Of a DNA stretch of 64,000 nucleotides, positions 31,838-41,241 are shown piece after piece. The stretch's first letter is position 1, and every line of letters starts with the position of its first letter. The DNA comes from QHXW01 sp035280425 (GTDB lineage: Bacteria > Acidobacteriota > Terriglobia > Bryobacterales > Bryobacteraceae), in the NCBI GenBank assembly GCA_035280425.1, contig DATEFW010000020.1, positions 1 to 64,000 on the forward strand, read 5' to 3'. The notes below the pieces were generated by a model, which saw only the letters and a program-made list of their open reading frames with translations, ran no database searches and was not told the origin of the DNA. A program made the translations under genes and the position numbers.

Positions 31838-32280
31838 GAGAGCCGCGCCCTCACTTTCTCGCTCAACGCTTTGCCGTCCGCGCGTTTGCCCGCCAGCTTC
31901 GCCTGCGTGGCTTTCATGACCACTCCCATCTGCTTGAGAGAAGTTACGCCGGTTTCGGCGAGCGCCGCGTCGATGGCAGCGGCAATTTCGTCTTCGCCGG
32001 CTTCGGCCGGCATGTAGCCCTGGATCAGCGTGCGCTCCGATTCTTCCTTAGCCGCCTGCTCGGGCCGGCCCCCTTTGCGAAACATCTCTGCCGCGTCGGT
32101 GCGCTGCTTCACCAGTTGCTTCAGCACCTGCTGCTCGGCCGCTTCGTCGAGCGGTTTCATCGAATCGATCTGCTGCTTCTGCAGCGCGGCCTTGATCATG
32201 CGCAGCGCGTTCAGCCGGGCTTCATCCTTGGCTTTCATCGCCGCGGTCATGTCCGCCTGCACCCGTTCGAGTAACGCCAT
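31834..32280 (-). CDS. GatB/YqeY domain protein
   Basis: A 148-residue YqeY-type protein. Seen: LLERVQADMTAAMKAKDEARLNALRMIKAAL (N-terminal helical part) and EDEIAAAIDAALAETG-TSLKQMGVVMKATQAKLAGKRADGKALSEKVRARL, the same fold as the C-terminal domain of GatB. It is thought to interact with tRNA-linked amidation, but its role is not firmly known. A TAGAAT box (32295-32290) lies 9 nt before ATG 32280, a near-leaderless arrangement. It is first in a two-gene unit with the OPT gene. Confidence 0.92.
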   Translation of the reverse strand: MALLERVQADMTAAMKAKDEARLNALRMIKAALQKQQIDSMKPLDEAAEQQVLKQLVKQRTDAAEMFRKGGRPEQAAKEESERTLIQGYMPAEAGEDEIAAAIDAALAETGVTSLKQMGVVMKATQAKLAGKRADGKALSEKVRARLS

Positions 32281-32511
32281 GATGCTGCTATTCTATGCGA
32301 CTCTGTCGGAAAAGCGCACCGGGAGCGGACAGCAACACGCGGATTATTTCGATACAATGGAAATCCTGGGATCGGTTCGGCAAGAGTCGAATCCCATTCA
32401 GCGCCGTGCTCTGGCTCGTTGCTAGCCCGCCGCTGCCGTTGACGCAGACACGCCCACTCCAGGCGCCGAAGCTCAATTGAGTTCGACGCCGTAATGGAGT
32501 TGAGGACTTCC
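32281..32511. other. Intergenic region
   Basis: Between the divergent yqeY and the small membrane-protein gene. Only the TAGAAT box of yqeY is recognisable. Short open frames on both strands have no ribosome-binding sites and give low-quality translations. No RNA gene is seen. Confidence 0.4.
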
Positions 32512-32838
32512 ATGAAACCTTCGCACAAGCCTTATTTGTTTGTTGCAACTTATTTCCTCTGCGTGACTTGCATTGCGATTTTTGCTTTCGCGACAATTCC
32601 GCCCCGGTTTATGGATGTTTATCTGATCGGCATCGCGTTCATCGCGGCAAGGTGGTCGTGGCGGCCGGCGATATTGCTTTATTTTCTTTCTCTTTTGATG
32701 CTGGCCTGGGTGCTACCGCCGATGAACTCGTTCGTGGTATCCGAAGGACACGATCAGTTGCGTCTGGCCCTTTATGGCGCCACTGCGCTGGCGATCATTC
32801 TGGCTATCGAATTAGCAAGAGCCACCCGCCCCAAGTGA
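32512..32838 (+). CDS. Small membrane protein, DUF4118-like
   Basis: A 108-residue membrane protein with four hydrophobic spans (LFVATYFLCVTCIAIFAFA; FMDVYLIGIAFIAARW; AILLYFLSLLMLAWVLP; LALYGATALAIILAIELA). The pattern resembles the four-helix DUF4118 membrane domain of KdpD-like sensor kinases, here without a kinase domain. I chose ATG 32512 because gagg lies 6 nt upstream; an in-frame ATG at 32494 adds six residues. It precedes the aminotransferase gene by 36 bp. Function unknown. Confidence 0.6.
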   Translation: MKPSHKPYLFVATYFLCVTCIAIFAFATIPPRFMDVYLIGIAFIAARWSWRPAILLYFLSLLMLAWVLPPMNSFVVSEGHDQLRLALYGATALAIILAIELARATRPK

Positions 32839-32874
32839 AGTCCTTTGCTATTCTAGAAATTCAGTCTCGAAATC

Positions 32875-34044
32875 ATGCACATAAAAAAACAACGATTGCT
32901 CACTCCGGGCCCTACGCCTCTCTATCCGCCGGCTTTGCACGCCATGATGGCCTCGGACATGCATCATCGCACCGAGGATTTTCGCAATGTTTATCGATCG
33001 GTGCTGGCGGATTTAAAGGTAGTGATGGGTACTGCAAACGACGTTGTGCTGTTTGCCGCGTCGGGGACCGGCGCCATGGAAGCCGCGGTTACGAACCTGT
33101 TCTCGCGCGGCGACAAGGTGGTCGTCTGCTCCGCCGGAAAATTCGGAGAACGTTGGGCCGAAATCACCAAGGCGCACGGCTTGGACGTTACGGTTCTCCA
33201 AGCCGACTACGGCGATGTCGTCTCTCCCAAGCGCGTCGAAGAAGCGCTCAACGCCGAGCCCGACACCAAAGGCGTTTTCGTGCAGGCTTCGGAAACTTCC
33301 ACCGGCGCCGCGCACGATGTCCGCGCGATGGGCCGGGCCGTCTCGAAAACCCCGGCGATTTGCGTGGTCGATGCCATCACCGGCCTCGGCACTATGCCCC
33401 TCGATATCGATGGCTGGGGCTTGGACGCCGTAATCGGCGGCTCACAAAAAGCCTTCATGGTGCCGCCGGGCGTCGCGTTTTTATCGGTCAGCCCGAAAGC
33501 CTGGGCGCATGCCGAAAAAGCCACGCTGCCCCACTACTATTTCGATCTGAAAAAAGAAAAGAAAAATGGCGATAAAGGCGAATCGAGCTGGACGCCTTCG
33601 ACAGCCCTGATCCTGGCGCTCGGCGAAGCGCTGCGCTATGTAAAGCAGGTCGGCATGGCGAATCTCATCGAGAACGCGCAACTGCTGGCTCGCGCCACGC
33701 GCGCCGCCATCCAGGAACTGGGACTCGAGCTGTTTGCGGCCGGATCGCCGGGCGCTTCCGTCACTGCCGTCAAAGCCCCGCGCGGCCTCGACTCGGGCGT
33801 GATCGTCAAAGAATTCCGCAACCGCTTCGGTTCGATCATCGCCAACGGTCAGGGCTCGATGAAAGGTCAGATTTTCCGGATCGCTCACTTGGGCTATTTC
33901 GACTTCACGGATCTGTTCGGCGTCATCGCCGGCCTCGAGATCATTCTTCACGCCAACGGCCATCCGGTAAAATTCGGCTCGGGCGTGGCCGCGGTCGAGA
34001 ACGTGTACGCCGAAGCCGCGATCGGGCAGCACGTCAACGCGTAA
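32875..34044 (+). CDS. Class V aminotransferase, probable phosphoserine aminotransferase
   Basis: A 389-residue PLP enzyme of the alanine-glyoxylate/serine-pyruvate aminotransferase group. Seen: LLTPGPTPLYPPALHAMMASDMHHRTEDF, SGTGAMEAAV, HGLDVTVL, ETSTGAAHDVRAMG, VVDAITGLGTMPLDIDGWGLDAVIGGSQKAFM (PLP lysine) and GLELFAAGSPGASVTAVKAPRGLDS. It ends 9 bp before serA, which strongly suggests that it converts 3-phosphohydroxypyruvate to phosphoserine in place of SerC, as in several archaea and bacteria. Alanine-glyoxylate transamination is the main alternative. A TATTCT box lies 20 nt before the ATG. Confidence 0.85.
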   Translation: MHIKKQRLLTPGPTPLYPPALHAMMASDMHHRTEDFRNVYRSVLADLKVVMGTANDVVLFAASGTGAMEAAVTNLFSRGDKVVVCSAGKFGERWAEITKAHGLDVTVLQADYGDVVSPKRVEEALNAEPDTKGVFVQASETSTGAAHDVRAMGRAVSKTPAICVVDAITGLGTMPLDIDGWGLDAVIGGSQKAFMVPPGVAFLSVSPKAWAHAEKATLPHYYFDLKKEKKNGDKGESSWTPSTALILALGEALRYVKQVGMANLIENAQLLARATRAAIQELGLELFAAGSPGASVTAVKAPRGLDSGVIVKEFRNRFGSIIANGQGSMKGQIFRIAHLGYFDFTDLFGVIAGLEIILHANGHPVKFGSGVAAVENVYAEAAIGQHVNA

Positions 34045-34053
34045 GCCAAAGAC

Positions 34054-35643
34054 ATGACCATTCTTGTCGCCGAGCCGGTTTCCCCGGCCGGCATTGAATT
34101 ATTGCAGTCGCAAAAAGGCTGGACCACCATCGTTTCGAGCCCCAAGGAGTACGCCCAGCATTTAGGTTCGGCCGATGCGCTGGTGGTGCGCAGCGCCGTC
34201 CAGGTGAACGCCGCGGTGCTCGCGAAAGCGCCGAAGCTCCGGGTGATCGGCCGCGCGGGCGTCGGCGTGGACAACGTCGATCTCGACGCTGCCACCGCCG
34301 CCGGCGTTCTGGTGATGAATACTCCGGGCGGCAACGCGGCATCGGTCGCCGAGCACTCGGTGGCTCTCATGCTCGCCATGGCGCGCCACATCCCGCAAGC
34401 CAGCACCTCCACGCGCGCCGGCAAGTGGGAGAAGAAGAAATTTCTGGGCAGCGAGCTGCGCGGCAAAACGCTGGGCATCGTCGGCTTGGGCAGCATCGGC
34501 CGCGAAGTCGTTAAACGCGCCCGCGCCTTCGAAATGCGCATCCTCGCCCGCGATCCATACGTGACTTCACAAATCGCGCAGGATCTGGGCGTCGAGCTGG
34601 TTCCGCTCGACGAGCTTTACGCAGAAAGCGACTACATCACGCTGCACGTTTCGCTCACGCCTGAAACCGAGCGCATGCTCTCGCACGACGCTTTTGCCAA
34701 GATGAAGCCCGGGGTGCGCATCGTCAACTGCGCCCGCGGCGAGCTGGTCGATGGCGCCGCCCTGCGCGAAGCGGTCGAGTCCGGTAAAGTCGCCGGAGCA
34801 GCCATCGACGTTTTCCCGGTCGAGCCGCCGCCCGCGGGCGACCCGCTGTTCGCGCTCGATTCCCTCATCGCCACCCCGCATATCGGCGGGTCGACCGAAG
34901 AAGCCCAGGAGATCGTCGGCATCCGCATCGCCGAGCAGATCGTCGAGTACCTGCGCAACGGCGTCGCTATCAACGCCGTCAACATGCCCGCGCTCACGCC
35001 GGAGCAGTACCGCGCGCTCGGGCCGTTCATCGCGCTCGCCGAACGTCTCGGCGTTTTCGCCGCCCACATTTCAACCGGTAATCCTAAAGCCGTACGCCTC
35101 ACTTATCTAGGACACATTGCCGATTCCAACACGCACCTGCTGCGCAACGCGGGAGTCGCCGGTGTGCTCAAGCGGTCGCTTTCGCAAAAAGCGAATCTGG
35201 TAAACGCCATGCAGATTGCTTCGCAGCGCGGATGGAATATCGGGGAGCATCACGACCGCCGCTCCGTTCATACCGATTCCGTGCGCCTCGAACTGGAAAC
35301 CGACGCCGGCGTCACCATAGTCGAAGGCGCGGTGCTGCTCGATAAGCCGCGCCTGCTCCAGGCCGATGGCATCTACTGCGAAGCTTCGCTCGCCGGCCAT
35401 CTGGTCTTCATGAAGAATCAGGACGTGCCCGGCGTAATCGGCCACGTCGGCACGGTGCTCGGCCGCAACAAGATCAACATCGCCAACTTTTCTCTCGGCC
35501 GCCGCGACGTGCCTGCCCGACCGGGCGAGCCGCTCGAAGCCATCGCCGTGGTTTCGACCGACAACGCCGTTCCCGAAAACGTTCTCACCGAGCTGCGCCA
35601 GAATCCCGCGGTGAAGCTCGCGAAATCCGTCGAGTTCAACTAA
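34054..35643 (+). CDS. serA: D-3-phosphoglycerate dehydrogenase
   Basis: First step of serine biosynthesis. The 529-residue long form has a substrate-binding lobe (LVVRSAVQVNAAVLAKAPKLRVIGRAGVGVDNVD), a Rossmann domain (KTLGIVGLGSIGREVVKRARAFEM), the catalytic NCARGELVD arginine and TPHIGGSTEEAQ histidine with E, an intervening allosteric domain, and a C-terminal ACT domain (HLVFMKNQDVPGVIGHVGTVLGRNKINIANFSLGR) for serine feedback. It follows the aminotransferase gene after 9 bp. No serB is present in the window. Confidence 0.96.
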   Translation: MTILVAEPVSPAGIELLQSQKGWTTIVSSPKEYAQHLGSADALVVRSAVQVNAAVLAKAPKLRVIGRAGVGVDNVDLDAATAAGVLVMNTPGGNAASVAEHSVALMLAMARHIPQASTSTRAGKWEKKKFLGSELRGKTLGIVGLGSIGREVVKRARAFEMRILARDPYVTSQIAQDLGVELVPLDELYAESDYITLHVSLTPETERMLSHDAFAKMKPGVRIVNCARGELVDGAALREAVESGKVAGAAIDVFPVEPPPAGDPLFALDSLIATPHIGGSTEEAQEIVGIRIAEQIVEYLRNGVAINAVNMPALTPEQYRALGPFIALAERLGVFAAHISTGNPKAVRLTYLGHIADSNTHLLRNAGVAGVLKRSLSQKANLVNAMQIASQRGWNIGEHHDRRSVHTDSVRLELETDAGVTIVEGAVLLDKPRLLQADGIYCEASLAGHLVFMKNQDVPGVIGHVGTVLGRNKINIANFSLGRRDVPARPGEPLEAIAVVSTDNAVPENVLTELRQNPAVKLAKSVEFN

Positions 35644-35664
35644 CCCGCAACCCGCGCGCCCAAC

Positions 35665-37074
35665 ATGACTCCCCAACCTCAGCGCGCGGGCAACCGTATC
35701 TGGCGCGATCTTCACGACGCCATCCTCGGCACGCACCGCGATTTCACCGAAGGCGCCATCGGCCGCGCCGTTTTCCTGCTGGCCGTCCCCATGATCCTGG
35801 AGATGGCCATGGAGTCGCTGTTCGGCATCGTCGACGTTTTCTTCGTCGCGCGCCTGGGCACCGATTCCGTCGCCACCGTGGCACTCACCGAAGGCATGCT
35901 GACCATCGTCTTCGGCCTCGCGCTCGGCCTCAGCATGGCGACCACCGCGATGGTCGCGCGCCGCACCGGCGAAAAAGATCCGCGCGGAGCAGCCGTGGCT
36001 GCGGTTCATTCGATCGGCATCGGCGTATGCATCTCGGTTGTGGTCGGGCTGGCCGGCGCTTTCAACGCGTCGCGCCTGCTCACCCTGATGGGCGCGACCG
36101 TAGGCATCGTGCAGACCGGCTCGACCTACACCACCATCGTGCTCGGTGCGGTCGGCATCATCTTCATGCTGTTTCTGATCAACGGCATTTTCCGCGGCGC
36201 GGGCGACGCCGCCATCGCCATGCGCGTGCTGTGGCTCGCGAACATGATCAACATCGTGCTCGACCCGTGCCTGATCAACGGCTGGGGACCTTTCCCGCGC
36301 CTCGGCGTCACCGGCGCCGCCGTCGCCACCGCTACCGGACGCGGCATCGGCGTTCTCTATCAGCTCTACATGCTGCTCGGTGGAAGAGGCCGCATCGTGA
36401 TTCATCGCAGCGAGTGGAAACTCGATACGGGCGTGTTGATGCGCCTGGTGCGCGTGGCTTCGAGTGGAACCATGCAGTTTCTGGTTTCGACCGCAAGCTG
36501 GCTCGGCATGGTGCGGATCACCGCGCTGTTCGGCGCCGCCGCGCTCGCCGGCTACACCATCGCCATCCGCGTCGTGATCTTCGCGCTGCTTCCTTCGTGG
36601 GGCATGAGCAACGCCGCTGCCACGCTGGTCGGCCAGAATCTCGGCGCAGGAAAATCCGCGCGCGCCGAGCGCTCCGTCTGGATGACCGGTTTCTACAACA
36701 TGCTCTTCCTCGGCGCCGTGGCGATTGTGTTCATCGCTCTCGCCGAACCCCTGATCGGCATTTTCACGACCGACCCTGACGTGCTGCGCTTCGGCACCAA
36801 CTGCCTGCGCATCGTGAGTTACGGCTACGTGTTCTACGCCTACGGCATGGTGATGGTGCAAGCCTTCAACGGCGCCGGCGACACCGTGACCCCCACGCTG
36901 ATCAACCTGTTCTGCTACTGGCTCTGGCAGATCCCGCTGGCGTATGGCCTATCGCGCCTGGCCGGCCTCGGACCGAAGGGCATTTTTGCGGCGATTGCGA
37001 TTTCGGAATCGACGCTGGCGGTGGTGTCGATAGTGGTGTTTCGCAGGGGGAAATGGAAGGGGCAGAAGATATGA
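35665..37074 (+). CDS. MATE-family efflux transporter
   Basis: A 469-residue membrane transporter of the multidrug and toxic compound extrusion family, with twelve hydrophobic spans in two similar halves. Seen: FLLAVPMILEMAMESLFGIVDVFFVARLGTDSVATVALTEGM (first MatE half) and MQFLVSTASWLGMVRITALFGAAALAGYTIAIRV (second half), plus GAGDTVTPT. It would export cationic drugs or metabolites by cation antiport. It starts 21 bp after serA and may be read from the same transcript. The end is followed by a compositionally different gene. Confidence 0.93.
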   Translation: MTPQPQRAGNRIWRDLHDAILGTHRDFTEGAIGRAVFLLAVPMILEMAMESLFGIVDVFFVARLGTDSVATVALTEGMLTIVFGLALGLSMATTAMVARRTGEKDPRGAAVAAVHSIGIGVCISVVVGLAGAFNASRLLTLMGATVGIVQTGSTYTTIVLGAVGIIFMLFLINGIFRGAGDAAIAMRVLWLANMINIVLDPCLINGWGPFPRLGVTGAAVATATGRGIGVLYQLYMLLGGRGRIVIHRSEWKLDTGVLMRLVRVASSGTMQFLVSTASWLGMVRITALFGAAALAGYTIAIRVVIFALLPSWGMSNAAATLVGQNLGAGKSARAERSVWMTGFYNMLFLGAVAIVFIALAEPLIGIFTTDPDVLRFGTNCLRIVSYGYVFYAYGMVMVQAFNGAGDTVTPTLINLFCYWLWQIPLAYGLSRLAGLGPKGIFAAIAISESTLAVVSIVVFRRGKWKGQKI

Positions 37075-37119
37075 AGCGGTGGCTGGCATTATTCTGTTAA
37101 AGGATTTAATAAACCGACC

Positions 37120-38058
37120 GTGTTGATGCAGTTCATCGGCTACACGCCTCTCCCGGTTCGATGGCCATTCACTCTCGACGTCGTTGCTCGCGGTATCCGG
37201 ATCGTGGAGACCCCGAACTTCCAGGAAATTGACTGGCGCACTAGGAACCTTCGCTGGAGGGAGGAGGGTGCCCTAGCTCGCTCGCATTGGTTGAGGATAA
37301 ATAGAACCTGTGAGGCTCAGGAACGCATCTATGTCTTGGATGAAATGGCATATACCCTCAGAACGGCGATGCTCGCTTTCCAGCTGTGGGCACCAAAAGG
37401 TTGGGATGGGTTGATCATCTTGACTCAGCCGGACGGCCGCGTCGAAGATGTTTGCATACCAGAGGCCTACCCCGACTCGAAATGGGGACGCATAATCGAC
37501 GTCCGTAAACTCGTTCCGACCGACCTCGCGCTTCTCGTCGAAGGTACCCTTCACGCCTTCGAAACGAAAATCGTACAGGTCGTCAATCCGTTTGAATTCT
37601 TGGAAATCGGCCTTCAGACGGCTATGCACCATCAGCGTGCAGGCGCGCTCTTATGGATCTTGGGCCTAGATGGTCTGCTGGCGGCGGAAAAGCAGCGGTT
37701 GTTCGTGGCAAGGTTGGTTCGTTTACTGGGAAAAGAAACGAGAGTCTTCCCACGAGATTGGATCGACCGAGAGCCAATATACACCGTTGCTGACGTAGCC
37801 GAAAAAATTTTTGCGTGGCGAGGTTTGGTCGCCCATGGAAAGGAGATTTTGAAGAAATTTAGGGAACCGCTCCAGGTTGAATTCCAGCCGGACGAACTGC
37901 AAAACTCCAAGATCGAGAATTGGACTGAGGAAACACTCATCGTGGAAAGCGCTCTCTTCTGTTTAATCGCTAGTTTGCGGAAAGTGATCCAGAGTGACTT
38001 AATGCCACTGATGTCGAATAAACGCCGATGGGAGCGCTGGCTCGACGTCGAAAGTTAG
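37120..38058 (+). CDS. Hypothetical protein with HEPN-like R-x4-H motif
   Basis: A 312-residue protein that I do not recognise overall. Near residue 230 it has AEKIFAWRGLVAHGKEIL, in which R-x4-H-G in a helix matches the signature of HEPN-type ribonuclease or nucleic-acid-binding domains. A second helix-rich segment follows (EETLIVESALFCLIASLRKVIQSDLMPLM), as in two-helix HEPN cores. The N-terminal half is beta-rich with tryptophans and no known motif. The gene is visibly more AT-rich and less codon-biased than its neighbours, suggesting transfer. It starts at GTG 37120, with ATG 37126 as an alternative. Defence or stress functions are typical of HEPN proteins, but none is shown here. Confidence 0.55.
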   Translation: MLMQFIGYTPLPVRWPFTLDVVARGIRIVETPNFQEIDWRTRNLRWREEGALARSHWLRINRTCEAQERIYVLDEMAYTLRTAMLAFQLWAPKGWDGLIILTQPDGRVEDVCIPEAYPDSKWGRIIDVRKLVPTDLALLVEGTLHAFETKIVQVVNPFEFLEIGLQTAMHHQRAGALLWILGLDGLLAAEKQRLFVARLVRLLGKETRVFPRDWIDREPIYTVADVAEKIFAWRGLVAHGKEILKKFREPLQVEFQPDELQNSKIENWTEETLIVESALFCLIASLRKVIQSDLMPLMSNKRRWERWLDVES

Positions 38059-38107
38059 ATCATCGGCACACATCCCGGTAAAGATCCTCGCCTTTGCTTA
38101 CCTCTTT

Positions 38108-40777
38108 TCACTCTTCCCGCAACGTCTCCGCCGGGTTCAATCGGACGATGCGCAGCACGGGGATAACGCTCGCAGCGGCCGCGACGAGCAGCAAGCCAAG
38201 CGCCACACCCGCGAACGTCGCCGGATCGGTCGTGCTCACGCCCCACACCAGATGCCGCAACACGCGCACGGCGCCCGCGGCCAGCACGCAGCCGATCACG
38301 CACCCGGCGAATGCCAGCACGATCCCCGGCAGCGCCACCGCGCTGACCGCTTCACGCACTGTCGCGCCCAGGGCCATGCGAATCCCCATCTCGCGCGTCC
38401 GCTCCGCAACCGAATGCGCGATCAGTCCATAAATCCCGACCGCCGCGAGCACCAGCGCGAGCGCCGCCATGATCGCCACCAGCATCGCCTGAAAGCGCTG
38501 CGCGGCGAGCGTGCGCGCGCGCAAATCGCCGATCGTGTGGAATCCGGAAAACGGCAGTTGCGGCTCGACGGCTTCCATGGCGCGCTGCATGGCCGCCATC
38601 ACGGCCTGCGGCGCGGCCGAGGTGCGCACCACCCAGCTCGGCGAGAACCAGGTGTGCAGTTGCAGCAGGTCGCCTTCCATCTGCGCCGCGGGAACGAAGA
38701 TAACGGGCATGGGCGCCACGGGAGCGTCCACATAGAGACTCGCCTTCATCTGCACGTCGCCCGCGAGGCCCACGATTTCCCGCGGCCCGCCGGCGGCTGC
38801 AATGTGCTTTCCGAGCGGATCCTGCCCGGGGAAAAACCGGCGCGCAAAGGCCTGGCTCACGATCGCCACTTTGGCTGACTGCGCTCCATCGGCTTCGGTG
38901 AACTCGCGGCCGCTCACCAGAGGGATGCGCAGCGTTCGGAAGCAACCGGGAGTCGCGTAGGTCAGGACCGTCATGCGGAACTTATCGTCGCGTTCCGCTC
39001 CGTCGAGCCGCTTGAAGCCTGCGTTCAACCCGCGCTCGTACGGCATGGCCAGCCCGACCGCCGCCGATTCCACTCCCGGCAATTCGCGAATGCGCGCCAG
39101 GCTGCGCTCAAAGAGGCTGTTCACCGCTTCGGCCTTGCGGTAGCGCAGGTCTTCGAGCGAAAGCGTGGCGGTGATGACGTGCTGCGGGTCGAAGCCCGGC
39201 CGCTGATTGCGGAGATAGAGGAACGAGCGCAGCAGCAACCCCGCGCCCACCAGCAGCACCACACCGAGCGCGACTTCGCCCGCGACGAGAATCCGCCGCG
39301 GCCATCGTCCTCTGCCGCCGGCGACTCCGCGGCCGCCCGATTCGACCAGCGCCGTGCGAATGTCCATGCGGCTCGCCTGAATCGCGGGAAACAAGCCGAA
39401 CAGCACGCTGGTCGCCACCGTCAACGCGGTGCTCGCGAAAAACACGCGCCGGTCGAGCGCGATCGCCTGCCACAAATGCAGGCTGTCGCGCGCGGCAGCT
39501 TCCAGCGTGTCGAGCCCAAGATAGCCCAGCGCAACTCCGAGCGCGCCGCCGATCGCCGCGAGCAGCAGGCTTTCGATCAGCAACTGGCGGACGACTACCG
39601 CCCGGCCGCCGCCGAGCGCCATACGCGTCGCAATCTCGCGGGTACGCCCTGCCGCACGCGCCAGCAGAAGGCTCGCGATGTTCACGCAAGCGATCAGCAG
39701 CACCACGCCCACCGCCATCCAGATGATGACGAGAGGCTTGCGGCTCTCTAGTGTCAGACCCCGCTGTAACGGCACCAGGCCGAACCGCACCGAAAGGTCA
39801 CGCGGAAAATTCCGCATCTCTTTCAGCCGCGCCTCGCCGATCACGCGCACTTGCGCATCGGCCTGCGGCCAGGTTACGCCGGACTTTAATCGAGCAACCA
39901 GCCCGTAGTTGTTCCCTTCCCCTTCGCCGTGTGTCGAGGGGCGCAGCGGCGTCCACACATCGGCGGGCGTGCTGGTGCGAAAACCTTGCGGCATCACGCC
40001 GACGATTGTGTGCGGCGCGCCGCGCAGCATCACGCTGCGGCCGATCGCGGAAGGATCGCCATTGAGCGCGCGTCTCCATAATTCATAAGTGACGATCGCC
40101 ACCGCCGGTCCGCCGTCCCGGTCCTCTTCCGCCGTGAACTCGCGGCCATAGACCGGCTTCACCCCAAGCACGCGGAAAAACCCGGCAGAAACGCGCTGCT
40201 GGTGCACATACTCGACACGTCCCGCCGCCGCGAAATTCAGCTCGCTCAACCAATCCGAGTAAAGCGCGCTGTCGAGAAACGCCGCCTGGTCGCGCATCAT
40301 CTCCCAAGTACGGCCGTCGAGACTGTTGTCGTCTTCATCGGCGCCGTGGCCGCGAAAGAACGTGATCACGGTGCCGAGCCGGTCCGGCTCCGGATAAGGA
40401 AGCGGCCGCAGCAGCACCGCATCCACGACGCTGAAGACCGCGGTATTCGCGCCGATGCCCAGCGCGAGCGTGACCGCGGCGACGAGTGTAAAGCCAGGGT
40501 TCTTGCTCAGAATGCGCCGGGCATAACGCAGGTCGCGGTAAAGATTTGCGAGCGCCACAAACCGCCACAATTCGCGGCAGCGCTCCCGGATCGATAGCGG
40601 GTTGCCAAATTGGCGCCGCGCGGCGTGGCGGGCTTCGATTGGGTCCATTCCCTCAGCGGCACTTTGCTCAGTGCGCATGGCGAGGTGGAACGCGAGCTCA
40701 TCTTCGAGGTCACGCTCGAGCCGGCGGCTTTGGAACAGGGTGCGCAGGCGGAGGCGAAGCGAAGTGAGCCAGTGCAT
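38108..40777 (-). CDS. ADOP-type ABC transporter permease (MacB/FtsX family)
   Basis: An 889-residue permease of the acidobacterial duplicated orphan permease type. An N-terminal soluble segment (LERDLEDELAFHLAMRTEQS...ARHAARRQFGN) precedes two MacB-PCD/FtsX units: LGIGANTAVFSVVDAVLLRPLPYPEPDRL and the EFTAEEDRDGGP region with FtsX spans, then the second EFTEADGAQSAKVAIVSQAFARRFFPGQDPLGKH with VGIYGLIAHSVAERTREMGIRMALGA. No ATPase is encoded nearby, as usual for these orphan permeases. The usual partner PadR regulator gene is also absent. Export of an unknown compound is likely. Confidence 0.92.
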   Translation of the reverse strand: MHWLTSLRLRLRTLFQSRRLERDLEDELAFHLAMRTEQSAAEGMDPIEARHAARRQFGNPLSIRERCRELWRFVALANLYRDLRYARRILSKNPGFTLVAAVTLALGIGANTAVFSVVDAVLLRPLPYPEPDRLGTVITFFRGHGADEDDNSLDGRTWEMMRDQAAFLDSALYSDWLSELNFAAAGRVEYVHQQRVSAGFFRVLGVKPVYGREFTAEEDRDGGPAVAIVTYELWRRALNGDPSAIGRSVMLRGAPHTIVGVMPQGFRTSTPADVWTPLRPSTHGEGEGNNYGLVARLKSGVTWPQADAQVRVIGEARLKEMRNFPRDLSVRFGLVPLQRGLTLESRKPLVIIWMAVGVVLLIACVNIASLLLARAAGRTREIATRMALGGGRAVVVRQLLIESLLLAAIGGALGVALGYLGLDTLEAAARDSLHLWQAIALDRRVFFASTALTVATSVLFGLFPAIQASRMDIRTALVESGGRGVAGGRGRWPRRILVAGEVALGVVLLVGAGLLLRSFLYLRNQRPGFDPQHVITATLSLEDLRYRKAEAVNSLFERSLARIRELPGVESAAVGLAMPYERGLNAGFKRLDGAERDDKFRMTVLTYATPGCFRTLRIPLVSGREFTEADGAQSAKVAIVSQAFARRFFPGQDPLGKHIAAAGGPREIVGLAGDVQMKASLYVDAPVAPMPVIFVPAAQMEGDLLQLHTWFSPSWVVRTSAAPQAVMAAMQRAMEAVEPQLPFSGFHTIGDLRARTLAAQRFQAMLVAIMAALALVLAAVGIYGLIAHSVAERTREMGIRMALGATVREAVSAVALPGIVLAFAGCVIGCVLAAGAVRVLRHLVWGVSTTDPATFAGVALGLLLVAAAASVIPVLRIVRLNPAETLREE

Positions 40778-40902
40778 TTGCGGGTTTTCCCCCTAAATCG
40801 TTTAGGGTATCAAGCATGCCACAGCCGGCTCGGATTTTCAACCGGAAACGAAATGGGATCAGGAAATTACCCGCGTACTGAGGGCAACGGACACGGATTT
40901 CG

Positions 40903-41241
40903 ATGAAACCACTTCTGCAAGCCGCGTTACTGTGTTCGACATCACAACCCGCGGGGTTCCATATCGTGGGTCTGGCAGTTCATTTGCTCACTTTTTCGCA
41001 GAGGACGGCAATGCTCGCGTGCTTCCTGCTGCTGGCTCATCATTTACCAGGCCCGAGTTGGGCGCCGCTGGTGGCGATGCCTGTGGCCCTGGCGGGAATT
41101 GCGGCATCGTTGTTCCTGTTCTTTTCGGGTGTGTCGGGATATATCGCCACGGAATATCGGGAACGGAAACGCCGACGCCGCGCACCAAAACCGTTATCTC
41201 TCCCCGCGCTTTTCGGTTCGATAAAACCGGAACGCCGCTAG
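40903..41241 (+). CDS. Small hypothetical membrane protein
   Basis: A 112-residue frame with two hydrophobic stretches (IVGLAVHLLTF... ACFLLLAHHLPG; PLVAMPVALAGIAASLFLFFSGVSGYIATEY) and a strongly basic tail RERKRRRRAPK. A better-placed start may be ATG 41011 (residue 37), which has agagga 5 nt upstream and would leave 76 residues. Its 3' end overlaps the convergent rRNA pseudouridine synthase gene by 4 bp. Whether it is expressed is uncertain. Confidence 0.4.
   Translation: MKPLLQAALLCSTSQPAGFHIVGLAVHLLTFSQRTAMLACFLLLAHHLPGPSWAPLVAMPVALAGIAASLFLFFSGVSGYIATEYRERKRRRRAPKPLSLPALFGSIKPERR

Noticed and set aside
30707..32017. Open frame of 436 residues on the plus strand
   Set aside because: Antisense to the OPT transporter and the yqeY gene; charged low-complexity translation.
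32281..32511. tRNA-like stretch around gagtcgaatccc
   Set aside because: No acceptor stem or anticodon arm can be drawn around it.
35107..36861. Open frame of 584 residues on the minus strand
   Set aside because: Antisense to serA and the MATE gene, rich in His/Asp/Arg as expected for reverse reading of GC-biased genes.
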